Shown: positions 50,927 to 58,877 of the stretch, one piece after another
How the letters are laid out: the number at the start of each line of letters is the position of its first letter
How positions within the stretch are numbered: the stretch's first letter is position 1
Assembly (NCBI GenBank): GCA_017458585.1
Contig: JAFTAJ010000034.1
Coordinates: 17,092-81,091, forward strand
Origin: Bacteroidaceae bacterium
GTDB taxonomy: Bacteria; Bacteroidota; Bacteroidia; Bacteroidales; Bacteroidaceae
Length of the DNA stretch: 64,000 bases
Direction: 5' to 3'
Notes under the pieces: generated by a model
Told to the model about the DNA's origin: nothing
The model's input: the letters and a program-made list of their open reading frames with translations, nothing else
The model's database searches: none
Made by a program: the position numbers and the translations under genes

Positions 50927-51034
50927 AATAGTGAACAGAGAATAGAGAACAGATAATAGAGAACAGATAATAGATAATAGAGAATAGATTTCCCCCTCTA
51001 AGATAGAGGGGGTGACCTTTAGGTCGGGGGCGTA
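50927..51034. repeat. Composite repeat: AGATAAT/AGAACAG tract plus palindrome
   Basis: About eight 7-8 bp copies (50927-50988) are followed by an element, CCCCCTCTAAGATAGAGGGGG and then GACCTTTAGGTC with GGGGGCG (50991-51034). The rest of the gap to the tRNA holds only a promoter. Confidence 0.82.
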
Positions 51035-51122
51035 TGATAAATCCCACAAATCACACGCATAAAAAATAACTCACAATGAGAAAATTTCTCTTTTCTCTAT
51101 TCTCTATTCACTAATTTCTTTG

Positions 51123-51130
51123 TAATTTTG
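51123..51130 (+). promoter_or_regulatory. -7 promoter box for tRNA-Gly
   Basis: TAATTTTG, 19 bp before the tRNA. Confidence 0.6.
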
Positions 51131-51149
51131 TTCCGCAAAATTACTAACT

Positions 51150-51225
51150 GCGGTAGTAGCTCAGTTGGCAGAGCATTAGCTTCCCAAGCTAAGGGTCGCG
51201 GGTTCGAGCCCCGTTTACCGCTCCA
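51150..51225 (+). tRNA. tRNA-Gly(CCC)
   Basis: Acceptor GCGGTAG/TTACCGC, D-arm AGCTCAGTTGGCAGAGC, anticodon loop TTCCCAA with anticodon CCC (reads GGG), T-arm CGCGGGTTCGAGCCCCG. The CCA is encoded (51223-51225). Confidence 0.93.
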
Positions 51226-51260
51226 CGGCCGAAAGGACAAAACCTTTCGGCCGTTTATTT
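51225..51260 (+). terminator. Terminator after tRNA-Gly
   Basis: ACGGCCGAAAGG (51225-51236) pairs with CCTTTCGGCCGT (51243-51254), followed by TTATTTT. Confidence 0.92.
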
Positions 51261-51352
51261 TGTAAGCATGTTATGCTACAACGAAATCGTCAGGCACACT
51301 TTCCACTAACAATAAACCTGAGCCTTGTTCTTTATGTCTATTGTAGTAATTG

Positions 51353-51775
51353 TTAATGCCCAGACTCTTTTCTCTTTTGGATTCCTGCATACCACCCACG
51401 CCTGTACTCTTGGAACAACGTTTCGTCTTCAAGTTCTGAATCCTCGCAGTTCCATGTCCAGTAAGTATAGGCGTCACTTTCATTTGTCCTTTTAATCTCT
51501 TCTTCACTCCACCCCCAATATTTCCAATTCTCGGACTGATCTCCATGCTTGTAACCATCTGTGTAGCCTTTATGATAAAGTTGCTGCATCCTTTCTTCAT
51601 ATTTGGATTGTTGTGCCTTATATTTAAGCTCCTTGACTATACCATTAGTGCCATTACTGATACTTTCATAGAACTTGTCTTCTCTCTTGTTCTCTTGCCA
51701 GACGCTAAAAAACAGCAAAACTCCAACTACTGAGGCTGCTACTATCCATATAAATTTAATAGTACTTTTATCCAT
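51353..51775 (-). CDS. Small single-pass membrane protein, unknown
   Basis: A 140-residue protein with one N-terminal transmembrane helix (FIWIVAASVVGVLLFFSVW), then a charged, Trp/Tyr-rich soluble part (YHKGYTDGYKHGDQ, NWKYWGWSEEEIK, FQEYRRGWYAGI). The helix may be a signal anchor. No family is recognised. It lies downstream of the 98-residue gene on the same strand, in an AT-richer stretch than the neighbours, with an unassigned 90 bp behind it; this could be a small horizontally acquired pair. Confidence 0.55.
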   Translation of the reverse strand: MDKSTIKFIWIVAASVVGVLLFFSVWQENKREDKFYESISNGTNGIVKELKYKAQQSKYEERMQQLYHKGYTDGYKHGDQSENWKYWGWSEEEIKRTNESDAYTYWTWNCEDSELEDETLFQEYRRGWYAGIQKRKESGH

Positions 51776-51798
51776 TTTGCAGTGTTTTTATTGTTTAA

Positions 51799-52095
51799 CT
51801 ATTTTAATATCCAAGACTGTACTTCATCTTTCTTTCCAAAAATGTTCTCGCTATATATCCGACTATCTTTCGTGAAATGTACATCGCAGCAGTTTTGCAT
51901 CCGCTCCAAGTCAAGACCAATTTGTGAGTGAACAATTTGGAATGGGTGTGTCGTGTCCCTCTTTTCCCAAAGCATAGCGATGTACTCATGCTCATAGTTT
52001 TCTGCAAACTTCTTGATGAAATCATGCGACGAGAAATGATTCTTTCCTTCATTCCTCAAATCTTCCAGGACTTTCTTTACTTGTTCTATTTCCAT
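51799..52095 (-). CDS. Hypothetical 98-residue protein
   Basis: A predicted soluble helical protein: MEIEQVKKVLEDLRNEGKNH, then FSSHDFIKKFAENYEHEYIAMLWEKRD and an end with QIGLDLERMQNCCDVHF. The layout recalls short proteins encoded next to toxin-antitoxin or anti-phage genes, but no known motif is seen. It lies between the 6S-like RNA and the membrane-protein gene, both on the same strand. Function unknown. Confidence 0.6.
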   Translation of the reverse strand: MEIEQVKKVLEDLRNEGKNHFSSHDFIKKFAENYEHEYIAMLWEKRDTTHPFQIVHSQIGLDLERMQNCCDVHFTKDSRIYSENIFGKKDEVQSWILK

Positions 52096-52137
52096 AACAA
52101 CATATTTAAATTATTAATATTAACTCGATTATACTAT

Positions 52138-52328
52138 GACAATAAAAGCGCAGACCCCGTCCATTTCCGTGAACAAGCCTGCGACAGCTTCTATTACCAA
52201 ATGGAGTAAGTCTGCGCGGTATAAGCGCACACTCCTTCGATAATAGGTTTGCTCGTTTATCTCCTTGTTCGAGGTCGCAGTTCGTTCACGGAAAAAGAGC
52301 AAATATGTCTGCATTCCATACGGAACAC
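52138..52328 (-). ncRNA. ssrS: 6S RNA-like structured transcript
   Basis: Read on the minus strand, about 190 nt from a perfect promoter (TATCTTTG at 52333-52340) fold into one long hairpin. Nested helices: GCAGAC/GTCTGC (52307-52312 with 52150-52155), an 11-bp GTTCACGGAAA helix (52284-52294 with 52164-52174), CTGCGAC/GTCGCAG (52274-52280 with 52179-52185), an open bubble with a small CTCG/CGAG hairpin, then TAATAG/CTATTA, ACTCC/GGAGT and GCGC/GCGC near the tip. A closing stem, central bubble and terminal stem is the 6S RNA plan. It ends GCGCTTTTATTG. The name is inference from structure. Confidence 0.6.
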
Positions 52329-52332
52329 GGTG

Positions 52333-52362
52333 CAAAGATACTAATTATTTTTGACAGGCAAA
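52333..52362 (-). promoter_or_regulatory. Promoter of the 6S-like RNA
   Basis: On the minus strand TTTG (52359-52362), 18 bp, TATCTTTG (52333-52340); the predicted RNA begins just beyond. Confidence 0.75.
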
Positions 52363-52488
52363 GAAAATAACATAAGAAATACGTGAAGTGCATAGGCGAA
52401 AGCCTCTCGACAAAAAATACCCCAAAAATTTGGTGCGTTCGGAAGGAATACCGACCTTTGCACTCAGAAACATTAAAAGAAGTTCTTT

Positions 52489-52749
52489 ATGACAACCTTT
52501 GCACTAAACAATTTATGGACCTATCTGCAGGGTCTCTCCCTTTCACAGAGCGACCGGAAATGGCTGGTCAACAAATTGACTATGCCCGCAGACCAGGCTG
52601 AGAGCTTGTCTGCAGAAGAACGCAAAGCTCGTTTCCTTCGGCTGGCTGGCAGCTGGTCGGAATCAGTTGAAGGTGAGGAGTACTATCAGATGATGAAAAG
52701 TCGTAATGAGGGACGCCCTGCCAACCGTGTTATACACTATCACGATTAA
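52489..52749 (+). CDS. Antitoxin-like partner of VapC
   Basis: An 86-residue protein: LNNLWTYLQGLSLSQSDRKW, then LVNKLTMPADQAESLSAEERK and the acidic, Tyr-rich end SVEGEEYYQMMKSRNEGRP. The place directly before a PIN-domain toxin (stop TAA 52747-52749, next ATG at 52750) and the DRKWL helix typical of small Bacteroidetes antitoxins make it the likely antitoxin and autoregulator. The DNA-binding fold is not certain. Confidence 0.75.
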   Translation: MTTFALNNLWTYLQGLSLSQSDRKWLVNKLTMPADQAESLSAEERKARFLRLAGSWSESVEGEEYYQMMKSRNEGRPANRVIHYHD

Positions 52750-53157
52750 ATGCTTATGAAAGGCTACATTCTCGATACAGACACATGGATAGAGTATTTC
52801 CATCGGCGTAGTGGAGTTGAAAAGCATATTGCAGAAACGCCTGCAGAACAAATTTTTGCCTCAGAGGTAAGCATCGCTGAGCTTACTTATGGTGCCCTTC
52901 ATAGTAAAGCAGTTGAGAAGCACCTCCAAGAACCTAAGGAAATAGAGCAAACCTTTACCGTGTTGCCCGTTGTCGATTGGATTAACGACTATGCAGAAAT
53001 ACGCCATAGTCTCGTTAGCCAGGGATTGTCGGTTGGTGACTTTGACATCCTTATTGCTGTTACAGCCCGTCATTTTGATTTGACAGTTGTTACTCACAAC
53101 ACCAAGCATTTTAGTCAGATTCCTGGCATACAATGCATCGACTGGGTAGATCGGTAG
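52750..53157 (+). CDS. vapC: PIN-domain RNase toxin (VapC-like)
   Basis: A 135-residue PIN-domain protein. The Mg-binding acidic residues are in ILDTDTWIEYF, SIAELTYG and LSVGDFDILIAVTARHFDLTVVTHN. VapC toxins cut tRNA or rRNA when not bound by antitoxin. The start is ATG 52750, or ATG 52756 (MKGYILDTDT), which looks more like the family. It is cotranscribed with the antitoxin gene and ends before a hairpin terminator. Confidence 0.9.
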   Translation: MLMKGYILDTDTWIEYFHRRSGVEKHIAETPAEQIFASEVSIAELTYGALHSKAVEKHLQEPKEIEQTFTVLPVVDWINDYAEIRHSLVSQGLSVGDFDILIAVTARHFDLTVVTHNTKHFSQIPGIQCIDWVDR

Positions 53158-53187
53158 TTTCTTCACCCTCTACATAGTATAACGCAC

Positions 53188-53228
53188 TCACCCTCGAAAG
53201 TCCCGGACTCTCGAGGGTGAAGTATTTT
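53188..53228 (+). terminator. Terminator after vapC
   Basis: TCACCCTCGA (53188-53197) pairs with TCGAGGGTGA (53211-53220), followed by AGTATTTTTG. Confidence 0.88.
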
Positions 53229-53620
53229 TGTGCGATTTCCCCCAATCTTACGCGTACTTCGCAGAAACAAACGCGTACTTCACCAAAACAAACGCGGACC
53301 TCGCCAAATCTTACGCAGACTTCGTCAAATCTTACGCAGACTTCGCCAAATTTTAAGCGGCCTTTATCGAAAAAAAAGCTGACTTCGCCGCCGTATCTCG
53401 GCCGAAACACTGATTTGTATCGGCCGAAACATGGGTGAGTTCTCGCCGATACACGGTCGTGTTTCCGCCGAAATAAATTCAGGAAGTCGCGCTTTTTTCT
53501 GGCGAAGTCAGCTTAAAATTGCAGGAGGGCACTCTAAAATTTGTGAAGGGGGCTCCAAAATTCCATTAGGTCGGTCTATGATTTCATTAAGTCAGTCTGG
53601 GATTTTATTAAGGCAGCATA
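53229..53620. repeat. Array of degenerate 21-23 bp units, non-coding
   Basis: About 17 units follow the terminator. Five in a row (53251-53355) are exactly 21 bp with the word CGCAGACTTCGCCAAATTTTA and variants. Later units diverge (CGGCCGAAACA, CGCCGATACACGG, GTCAGTCTGGGATTTTATTAA) but keep the 21-23 bp period. The frames that span it on both strands give seven-residue repeats (TSPNLTQ; FGEVCVR) because 21 is a multiple of three. They have no other sign of being genes. Confidence 0.78.
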
Positions 53621-53664
53621 AAAAGAGAGCGAAGCGCCTATAGTTGTAGGCGCCTCGCTCTTTG
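53621..53664. terminator. Bidirectional terminator
   Basis: GAGCGAAGCGCCTA (53627-53640) pairs with TAGGCGCCTCGCTC (53647-53660), with A-rich and T-rich flanks. It ends the vanX-side operon. Confidence 0.88.
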
Positions 53665-53727
53665 GTTTGGTTGATTCTAGCTCTTTGTTTGTTTGATTCT
53701 AGCTTTTGCTTTGTTTAGTCTGCTTGA

Positions 53728-54516
53728 CTAGAGTTGCTTCACGGGGAATGTGAAGTAGGTGTCAGGGAAGGGTTCGTCCTTGAGGGTGAAGTGCCACCAC
53801 TCGGTGGGGAAAGCCTTGAAGCCGTGGCGGAGCATGGCCTGGCGCAGTATCATGCGGTTGCGGAACTGCTCTTCGGTGATGCTGCGCCCTGCCGGTGACT
53901 TGGCGTTATCGCCCGTATATTCGCCCGTGTCGGGGTTGCCGCAGAAGTCGGGATGGCTCTCGGGGCCGAACCAATCGAAGGTGCCGCCCATGTCGAGCTC
54001 CTTCTCCGTCGCCATGTCGAACAAGGTGAGGTCAACGGTGGAACCGCGGGTGTGACCGCTCTTGGCACAGATATACTCCTGGTCGAAGAGGACACTCTTG
54101 TCGAGGTCGGGGTAGAAGTAGTCCTTCATGCGGGTGTCGGAGAGGTCTTCTGCCCAGCGCACGAAGTGGTCAACGGCCTTCTGCGGACGATAGGCATCGT
54201 ATATCTTCAGGCGGTAGCCCTGCTTGATGACATCGTCGCTCACCGCGCGCAGACTGTCGGCCGCCGCCTTGGTGAGCAGCGCTGTGGGCTCCAGATAGCC
54301 GTCGATGCGGTCACCCACGAAGTTGTAGGTGCCGAAGTAGCGTATCTCCAGTATGGCATCGGGCACCGCGTCGGTCAGCGTCACGAACTGGCTGCTATCC
54401 TCGGTGGGACTGACGGCAGCCTCTTTGTTGCCGGTGCAATATACTGCGAAGAATACGGCAACGCAGATGGCCACCACGGCTGCCAGCGTCCATAGTTTGG
54501 TTTGCTTGCTCTTCAT
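53728..54516 (-). CDS. VanX/DdpX-like D-Ala-D-Ala dipeptidase
   Basis: A 262-residue M15D-family zinc dipeptidase with an N-terminal signal anchor or lipoprotein-like signal (VVAICVAVFFAVYCTGNKEA, possible lipid Cys27). Zinc ligands and catalytic residues: SGHTRGSTVDLTLFD (His, Asp), FPTEWWHFTL (Glu, His) and the Arg of DAYRPQKAV. It hydrolyses D-Ala-D-Ala released from peptidoglycan, for recycling or digestion of other bacteria. The signal places it outside the cytoplasm, so vancomycin resistance is not implied. It is 9 bp downstream of pfp. Confidence 0.92.
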   Translation of the reverse strand: MKSKQTKLWTLAAVVAICVAVFFAVYCTGNKEAAVSPTEDSSQFVTLTDAVPDAILEIRYFGTYNFVGDRIDGYLEPTALLTKAAADSLRAVSDDVIKQGYRLKIYDAYRPQKAVDHFVRWAEDLSDTRMKDYFYPDLDKSVLFDQEYICAKSGHTRGSTVDLTLFDMATEKELDMGGTFDWFGPESHPDFCGNPDTGEYTGDNAKSPAGRSITEEQFRNRMILRQAMLRHGFKAFPTEWWHFTLKDEPFPDTYFTFPVKQL

Positions 54517-54525
54517 TGTTAGGAG

Positions 54526-56163
54526 TTATGCCTGCTCGTAGCGGAGAGTCTCGGTGGGCTTGTCGCATACCTCGGAGGGACCGAAGTACTGGATGGGACC
54601 GGGATAGACATAGCTGGTATAGCGCGCCCATACGTCACGCTTGTCGGCGAAGTACTTGAAGGGTGCTCCGTTGAGGTCCACGAGGGCCTTGCGAATCACG
54701 GGCTTCATCTTGCCGGAACGACGCTCCATGTTCATCATCATGGTGATGGGCACTCCGCCTGCCTTCCACTCCACAGCGGGGGCGGTGGTATTCTTGATGA
54801 TGCTCATATAGCCTGTCTTGCCGGAAGCGATGAGGCGGCTGGCGTTATAACCGAGGCTGTAGCAGTAGTCGGCATCATAGTTGGAGGGAGCAGCGCAACG
54901 GCCTTCGTAGCCGAAGAAATGATGCTGCGCGTTGAACTTGCCGTTGTACTTGCCCTGCTTCTTCATCTTCTCGAGCTCGACGGCTACCATCTGGGACAGT
55001 AGCTTCTCTGTCTCGATGAGGCTGACCTGGACATTGCCGTGGGGATCGCGGTCGAGAGCGAGCTGGTGAGCCACGGTGGTGGGCAGCGACTGGAATACAC
55101 GGAGGTTGTCCTCAGAGAGATGCTGCTTGACAAAGTCTATCTGCTTGTCGCGTGCCACGAGCTTAGCCTCCTCGGTAGCGAGGACATCGTTGAGCTGGGC
55201 AATGAGTTTCTTTATCTCGGGTACGAACTCGATGAGTCCCTCGGGGATGAGTACTGTACCGAAGTTGTTGCCGTCGGCTGCACGCTGTGCCACGATATTG
55301 GCGATATAGGTCACCACATCGGCAAGGCTCATATTCTTGGCTTCCACTTCCTCAGAGATGAGGCAGATGTTTGGCTGTGTCTGCAGCGCACACTCAAGGG
55401 CGATATGGCTGGCGGAACGTCCCATGAGCTTGATGAAGTGCCAGTACTTGCGAGCGCTATTGCAGTCGCGCTGGATGTTGCCGATTAGTTCGGAGTAGGT
55501 CTTGCATGCGGTATCGAAGCCGAAGGATGTCTCTATCTGGTCGTTCTTGAGGTCGCCGTCAATGGTCTTGGGGCAGCCGATTACCTGCACACCGTATTCC
55601 TTGGCTGCGTAATACTCGGCCAGCACACAGGCGTTGGTGTTGGAGTCGTCGCCACCGATGATGACGAGAGCCTTGATGCCAAGCTCGCGCAGGATGGTGA
55701 TGCCTTTCTCAAACTGCCACTCTTCCTCAAGCTTGGTGCGCCCTGAGCCGATGATGTCGAAGCCGCCGGTGTTGCGGTATTCATCGATGATGTCAGCGGT
55801 GAGCTCCATATACTTATGGTCAACAAGTCCGCCGGGGCCGAGAATGAAGCCGTAGAGCTTGGAGTCGGGGTGGATGCTCTTGATGCCGTCGAAGAGTCCA
55901 CTAATGACATTGTGGCCGCCGGGAGCCTGTCCGCCGGAGAGGATTACGCCGACATTGATGGGAGCGTAGGTCTGTGGCTCGCCGGGCTCAAACTCCACGA
56001 GGGGCAGTCCGTAGGTGTTGGGGAACAGTTTCTTCACTTCTTCTTGGTCGGCAACACTCTGTGTGGGCGCGCCTTCCTTAATGCTCACATTGCCTTGAAG
56101 TCCGAGCGGAAGCTTTGGGCTGTAGGCAGCTCTTGCAATCTGCAATGCACTTTTCTTTGACAT
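54526..56163 (-). CDS. pfp: PPi-dependent 6-phosphofructokinase
   Basis: A 545-residue long-type enzyme for fructose-6-P + PPi = fructose-1,6-bisP + Pi, the main glycolytic step in Bacteroidales. Signatures: [22 protein letters not shown] (GGDD marks PPi use instead of ATP), [10 protein letters not shown] with the catalytic Asp, and [14 protein letters not shown]. Long forms like this resemble plant PPi-PFK. It sits in the minus-strand run between the HU/LysM gene and the dipeptidase; whether it shares their transcript is unknown. Cytoplasmic. Confidence 0.96.
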   Translation of the reverse strand: MSKKSALQIARAAYSPKLPLGLQGNVSIKEGAPTQSVADQEEVKKLFPNTYGLPLVEFEPGEPQTYAPINVGVILSGGQAPGGHNVISGLFDGIKSIHPDSKLYGFILGPGGLVDHKYMELTADIIDEYRNTGGFDIIGSGRTKLEEEWQFEKGITILRELGIKALVIIGGDDSNTNACVLAEYYAAKEYGVQVIGCPKTIDGDLKNDQIETSFGFDTACKTYSELIGNIQRDCNSARKYWHFIKLMGRSASHIALECALQTQPNICLISEEVEAKNMSLADVVTYIANIVAQRAADGNNFGTVLIPEGLIEFVPEIKKLIAQLNDVLATEEAKLVARDKQIDFVKQHLSEDNLRVFQSLPTTVAHQLALDRDPHGNVQVSLIETEKLLSQMVAVELEKMKKQGKYNGKFNAQHHFFGYEGRCAAPSNYDADYCYSLGYNASRLIASGKTGYMSIIKNTTAPAVEWKAGGVPITMMMNMERRSGKMKPVIRKALVDLNGAPFKYFADKRDVWARYTSYVYPGPIQYFGPSEVCDKPTETLRYEQA

Positions 56164-56198
56164 AGTTATTGAGGTTTATAGTTTTTAAGTTTACAAGT

Positions 56199-57191
56199 TT
56201 ATTTCTCTACCAGAATTGGGAACTTCACAACCTTTCCTACGGGCACGTACTCGCTGCGGAGGTTGTTGAACTTCATCACGTAAGGCAGCACTTTCTTGGT
56301 GCCGTATATCTGGAGGCAATAACGCGTCAGGTTGTGGCTGGGCGTTATCTTGCGGTAGGTGCGAGTGCCGGCGATAAGCATGTCGCCGTCCTCCACCTGC
56401 TCGTAGTCCTTTGCAGCCTCTCGGAGCTGTGCTATCGAGTCGCGTGCAGCCTGCTCAGCCTTCTGCTCGGGAGTCATGACTATGCTGTCAGGGGCAGTCT
56501 TGGTGGCGGGCTCAGCTACCGTCTCCTTGTTGCCTGAGGTAAGGGCGGCAATGAGACCTATCGCCAGGCCGATGGCAAAGAGTACTGCAAGGATAATCAT
56601 CCATGTACGGCTCTTGCGCTGCGGTGCTTTAGGCTCAGGTGTAGGTGCGGGCTCTGCTGCTGGGGCGGGTGCGGGCTCTTCAGCCACTGGTTTTTCTGCG
56701 GGCGCGGGCTCCTCTGGTGCAGGAGCTTCTGCTGGTGCAGGCTCTTCTGCTGGAGTTGCAGGCTCTTCTTTCTCCTCGACAACGGGGGCCTTCGCCTCCA
56801 TCAGCGGCACAATCTTGGCCTCTTCATTGGGGGTGTCCTCGCTATTCGATACAATACTGATGTCTTCGTCGTCCAAGACCATCGTGTCAAACTGTGCGAA
56901 CGCCCTGTTCACACGGTCCTTAAGAGTCTTGTCGGGAGTGAAGGTTATCTTGTTGTAGCCCGCTATGTTTACGCGCTCACCGGTATTTACATTTATACTC
57001 TCGCGCGGACTCACTACCACGAGCTTGAAGGTGCCAAAGCCCTTTATCTTGATGAGATTGTCCTGCTGCAAGGCCTCCTTCACAGTGGTGAAGAACGTCC
57101 TCACAAACATTTCAGCCGACGACTTGGTGCGCCCGCTATTGCTGGCCATCATTTCTGACAGCATCTGGAGTGTAACCTTTCCTTTTGCCAT
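56199..57191 (-). CDS. HU-family DNA-binding protein with membrane helix and LysM-like end
   Basis: A 330-residue protein of unusual build. Residues 1-~95 are HU/IHF-like (LIKIKGFGTFKLVVVSPRES, NVNTGERVNIAGYNKITFTP), the DNA-bending dimer fold. Residues ~105-192 form an acidic, then Pro/Ala/Glu-repeat linker (EEPAPAEAPAPEEPAPAE). One transmembrane helix lies at 197-219, with KSR before it, so the N-terminus should be in the cytoplasm. Residues 235-~262 are helical and ~271-327 are LysM-like (PSHNLTRYCLQIYGTKKVLP, NNLRSEYVPVGKVVKFP), expected outside the membrane, where LysM binds peptidoglycan. A nucleoid-to-wall tether is inferred. It is 7 bp behind a plain HU gene. Confidence 0.88.
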   Translation of the reverse strand: MAKGKVTLQMLSEMMASNSGRTKSSAEMFVRTFFTTVKEALQQDNLIKIKGFGTFKLVVVSPRESINVNTGERVNIAGYNKITFTPDKTLKDRVNRAFAQFDTMVLDDEDISIVSNSEDTPNEEAKIVPLMEAKAPVVEEKEEPATPAEEPAPAEAPAPEEPAPAEKPVAEEPAPAPAAEPAPTPEPKAPQRKSRTWMIILAVLFAIGLAIGLIAALTSGNKETVAEPATKTAPDSIVMTPEQKAEQAARDSIAQLREAAKDYEQVEDGDMLIAGTRTYRKITPSHNLTRYCLQIYGTKKVLPYVMKFNNLRSEYVPVGKVVKFPILVEK

Positions 57192-57198
57192 GGCCGTA

Positions 57199-57471
57199 TT
57201 AGTTTATTTTGCTCTTGTAAGTTGACGACATCTTGAAATTAATCACCACCTTTGGTGGGACAAGCATCTTCTTGCCCGTGGACGGATTGACCATCACGCG
57301 CTCCTTCTTCTGCCTGGTCTCAAAATTGCCAAGCCCTGCCACAACAACCTCGTTGTCCAGTTCCAGCACACTCGCCAGCGTATCGGCAAGCTCGTTCACC
57401 ATCTTCTGGCATTGCTGCGGCGTAGTGGCTATCTTACCTGCCACCTCGCTAATAAACTCTTTGTTATTCAT
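57199..57471 (-). CDS. HU-family DNA-binding protein
   Basis: A 90-residue histone-like protein: MNNKEFISEVAGKIATTPQQ, the dimer core VVVAGLGNFETRQKKERVMV, NPSTGKKMLVPPKVVINFK with the DNA-arm Pro. It bends DNA as a dimer and compacts the nucleoid. It overlaps no gene and is 7 bp upstream of the membrane-anchored HU protein, with which it might form mixed dimers. It follows rimO by 27 bp. Confidence 0.95.
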   Translation of the reverse strand: MNNKEFISEVAGKIATTPQQCQKMVNELADTLASVLELDNEVVVAGLGNFETRQKKERVMVNPSTGKKMLVPPKVVINFKMSSTYKSKIN

Positions 57472-57498
57472 CTCTCACTTATTTCTATAAAATTATCT

Positions 57499-58818
57499 TC
57501 AATCCGTCAGCTCAGCATACAAGTCAAACTCGTTGGCATCGGTTATCGTTACATTGTAGATGCAGCCCTTGCGCAGGTGGCGCCCCTTCGGGACAGCAAC
57601 AAACACCACGCCGTCCACCTCTGGCGAGTCGAACTCGGTGCGTCCCACATAGTAGTCATCCTCTTTGCCGTCAATCATCACACGCAAGGTCTGCCCCACC
57701 CTGGTAGCAGCAATCTCCTCGGAGATCTGTTGCTGCAGAGCCATTAGTTCGTCCAGTCGCTGCCCTTTCACCTTCTCGGGCACATCGTCGGGATAGCTCT
57801 GTGCAGCCTTGGTGCCCTCCTCCTCGCTATAGGCAAAGGCACCCATGCGCTCAAAGCGGCACTCCCTCACAAAGTCCAGCAGGTCGCGGAAGTCCTCGTC
57901 CGTCTCGCCGGGATAGCCCACCATGAATGTTGTGCGGATGGCTATGCCGGGCACCTCGCGGCGAATGGTGGCAATCAGCTCGCGCTGTTCGCGGCTTGTG
58001 ATATGGCGGTGCATACGGCTCAGCACAGCGTCGCTGGAGTGCTGCAGGGCGATGTCAAGGTAACGGCATACATTGCTGTTCTCGCGCATCACGCGAAGCA
58101 GGTCGAGGGGGAAATCATTGGGATAGGCATAGTGAAGGCGTATCCACTTCACGCCCTTTATGTTCGCCATGCGCTCCACCAGCTCCGCAATCCTGCGCTC
58201 GCCGTAGAGGTCAAGGCCGTAGTAGGTCAGTTCCTGCGCAATAACCTGAAACTCGCGAGTGCCCTCTGCCACCAGCTGCTTCACCTCGGCCAGCACATCC
58301 TCCATAGGACGGCTCTTGTGGCGGCCCGTCATCAGAGGAATGGCGCAATAAGCACAGTGGCGGTCGCAGCCCTCCGATATCTTGATATATGCATAGTGCT
58401 TGGGAGTGGTGAGGAGGCGGGAGTAGGAATTAGACCCCCTCTTATCCCCCTCTAGGGGGAAGACTTGCGATTTTGTCAAGTCTTTGACCATCTGCTCCCA
58501 GTTGAACTTGCCGTAGTAGCGGTCAACGCCAGGGATTTCCTTGTTGAGTTCTTTGTAAAATCGTTCTGACAGGCAGCCCATCACCAGCACCTTCTCCAGC
58601 TGGCCCTGCTCCTTGAGTGCAGTAAGCTGCAGTATCATGTCGATGCTCTCTTCCTTTGCGTCGTTGATGAAACCGCAGGTGTTCACGATGGCTATGCCGC
58701 GGTGAATGCGCTTCGGATTGTGATACACACGATAGCCCGCTGCTCTCAGTCTGTAGAGCAGTCGCTCAGAATCCACCAGATTCTTTGAGCATCCCATCGT
58801 TATCACATCTACATCCAT
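57499..58818 (-). CDS. rimO: Ribosomal protein S12 methylthiotransferase RimO
   Basis: A 439-residue radical-SAM enzyme that adds a methylthio group to an Asp of S12. The N-terminal cluster Cys are in TMGCSKNLVDSERL, NTCGFIND and VMGCLSERF. The radical-SAM motif is EGCDRHCAYCAIP, and the C-terminal TRAM domain ends TDANEFDLYAEL. An in-frame insertion, FPLEGDKRGSNSYS, made of the G-rich palindrome (58433-58460) plus a GGAGTAGGAATTAG stretch, lies in the linker between the two cluster domains. Preceded by an octamer tract and followed by the HU gene. Confidence 0.96.
   Translation of the reverse strand: MDVDVITMGCSKNLVDSERLLYRLRAAGYRVYHNPKRIHRGIAIVNTCGFINDAKEESIDMILQLTALKEQGQLEKVLVMGCLSERFYKELNKEIPGVDRYYGKFNWEQMVKDLTKSQVFPLEGDKRGSNSYSRLLTTPKHYAYIKISEGCDRHCAYCAIPLMTGRHKSRPMEDVLAEVKQLVAEGTREFQVIAQELTYYGLDLYGERRIAELVERMANIKGVKWIRLHYAYPNDFPLDLLRVMRENSNVCRYLDIALQHSSDAVLSRMHRHITSREQRELIATIRREVPGIAIRTTFMVGYPGETDEDFRDLLDFVRECRFERMGAFAYSEEEGTKAAQSYPDDVPEKVKGQRLDELMALQQQISEEIAATRVGQTLRVMIDGKEDDYYVGRTEFDSPEVDGVVFVAVPKGRHLRKGCIYNVTITDANEFDLYAELTD
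58433..58460. repeat. G-rich palindromic element inside rimO
   Basis: In gene sense it reads TCCCCCTAGAGGGGG then ATAAGAGGGGGTC, encoding PLEGDKRG. The same core is read in other frames in the phytase-like and methyltransferase genes. Confidence 0.9.
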
Positions 58819-58824
58819 ATTATA

Positions 58825-58862
58825 GTCGCAAAGTCACAGAGTCACAGAGTCGCAAAGCTATA
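58825..58862. repeat. Octamer tandem repeat (GTCACAGA)
   Basis: Four copies of GTCGCAAA/GTCACAGA lie between ftsY and rimO. Confidence 0.85.
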
Positions 58863-58877
58863 TTTTAGTCGCAGAAC

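Noticed and set aside
51271..51352. Protein-like minus-strand end (NNYYNRHKEQGSGLLLVESVP)
   Set aside because: It reads like a real peptide but has no start of its own in frame and no recognised family. It may be a remnant; the evidence is too thin for a feature.
53217..53438. ORFs on both strands with seven-residue repeats (TSPNLTQ; FGEVCVR)
   Set aside because: Both arise from a 21-bp unit being a multiple of three. Neither has a start signal, and the units decay without regard to codon sense.
53728..54516. Vancomycin resistance cluster
   Set aside because: The VanX-like enzyme is exported by its N-terminal signal and no vanH, vanA or two-component genes are nearby. A role in peptidoglycan turnover is more likely.
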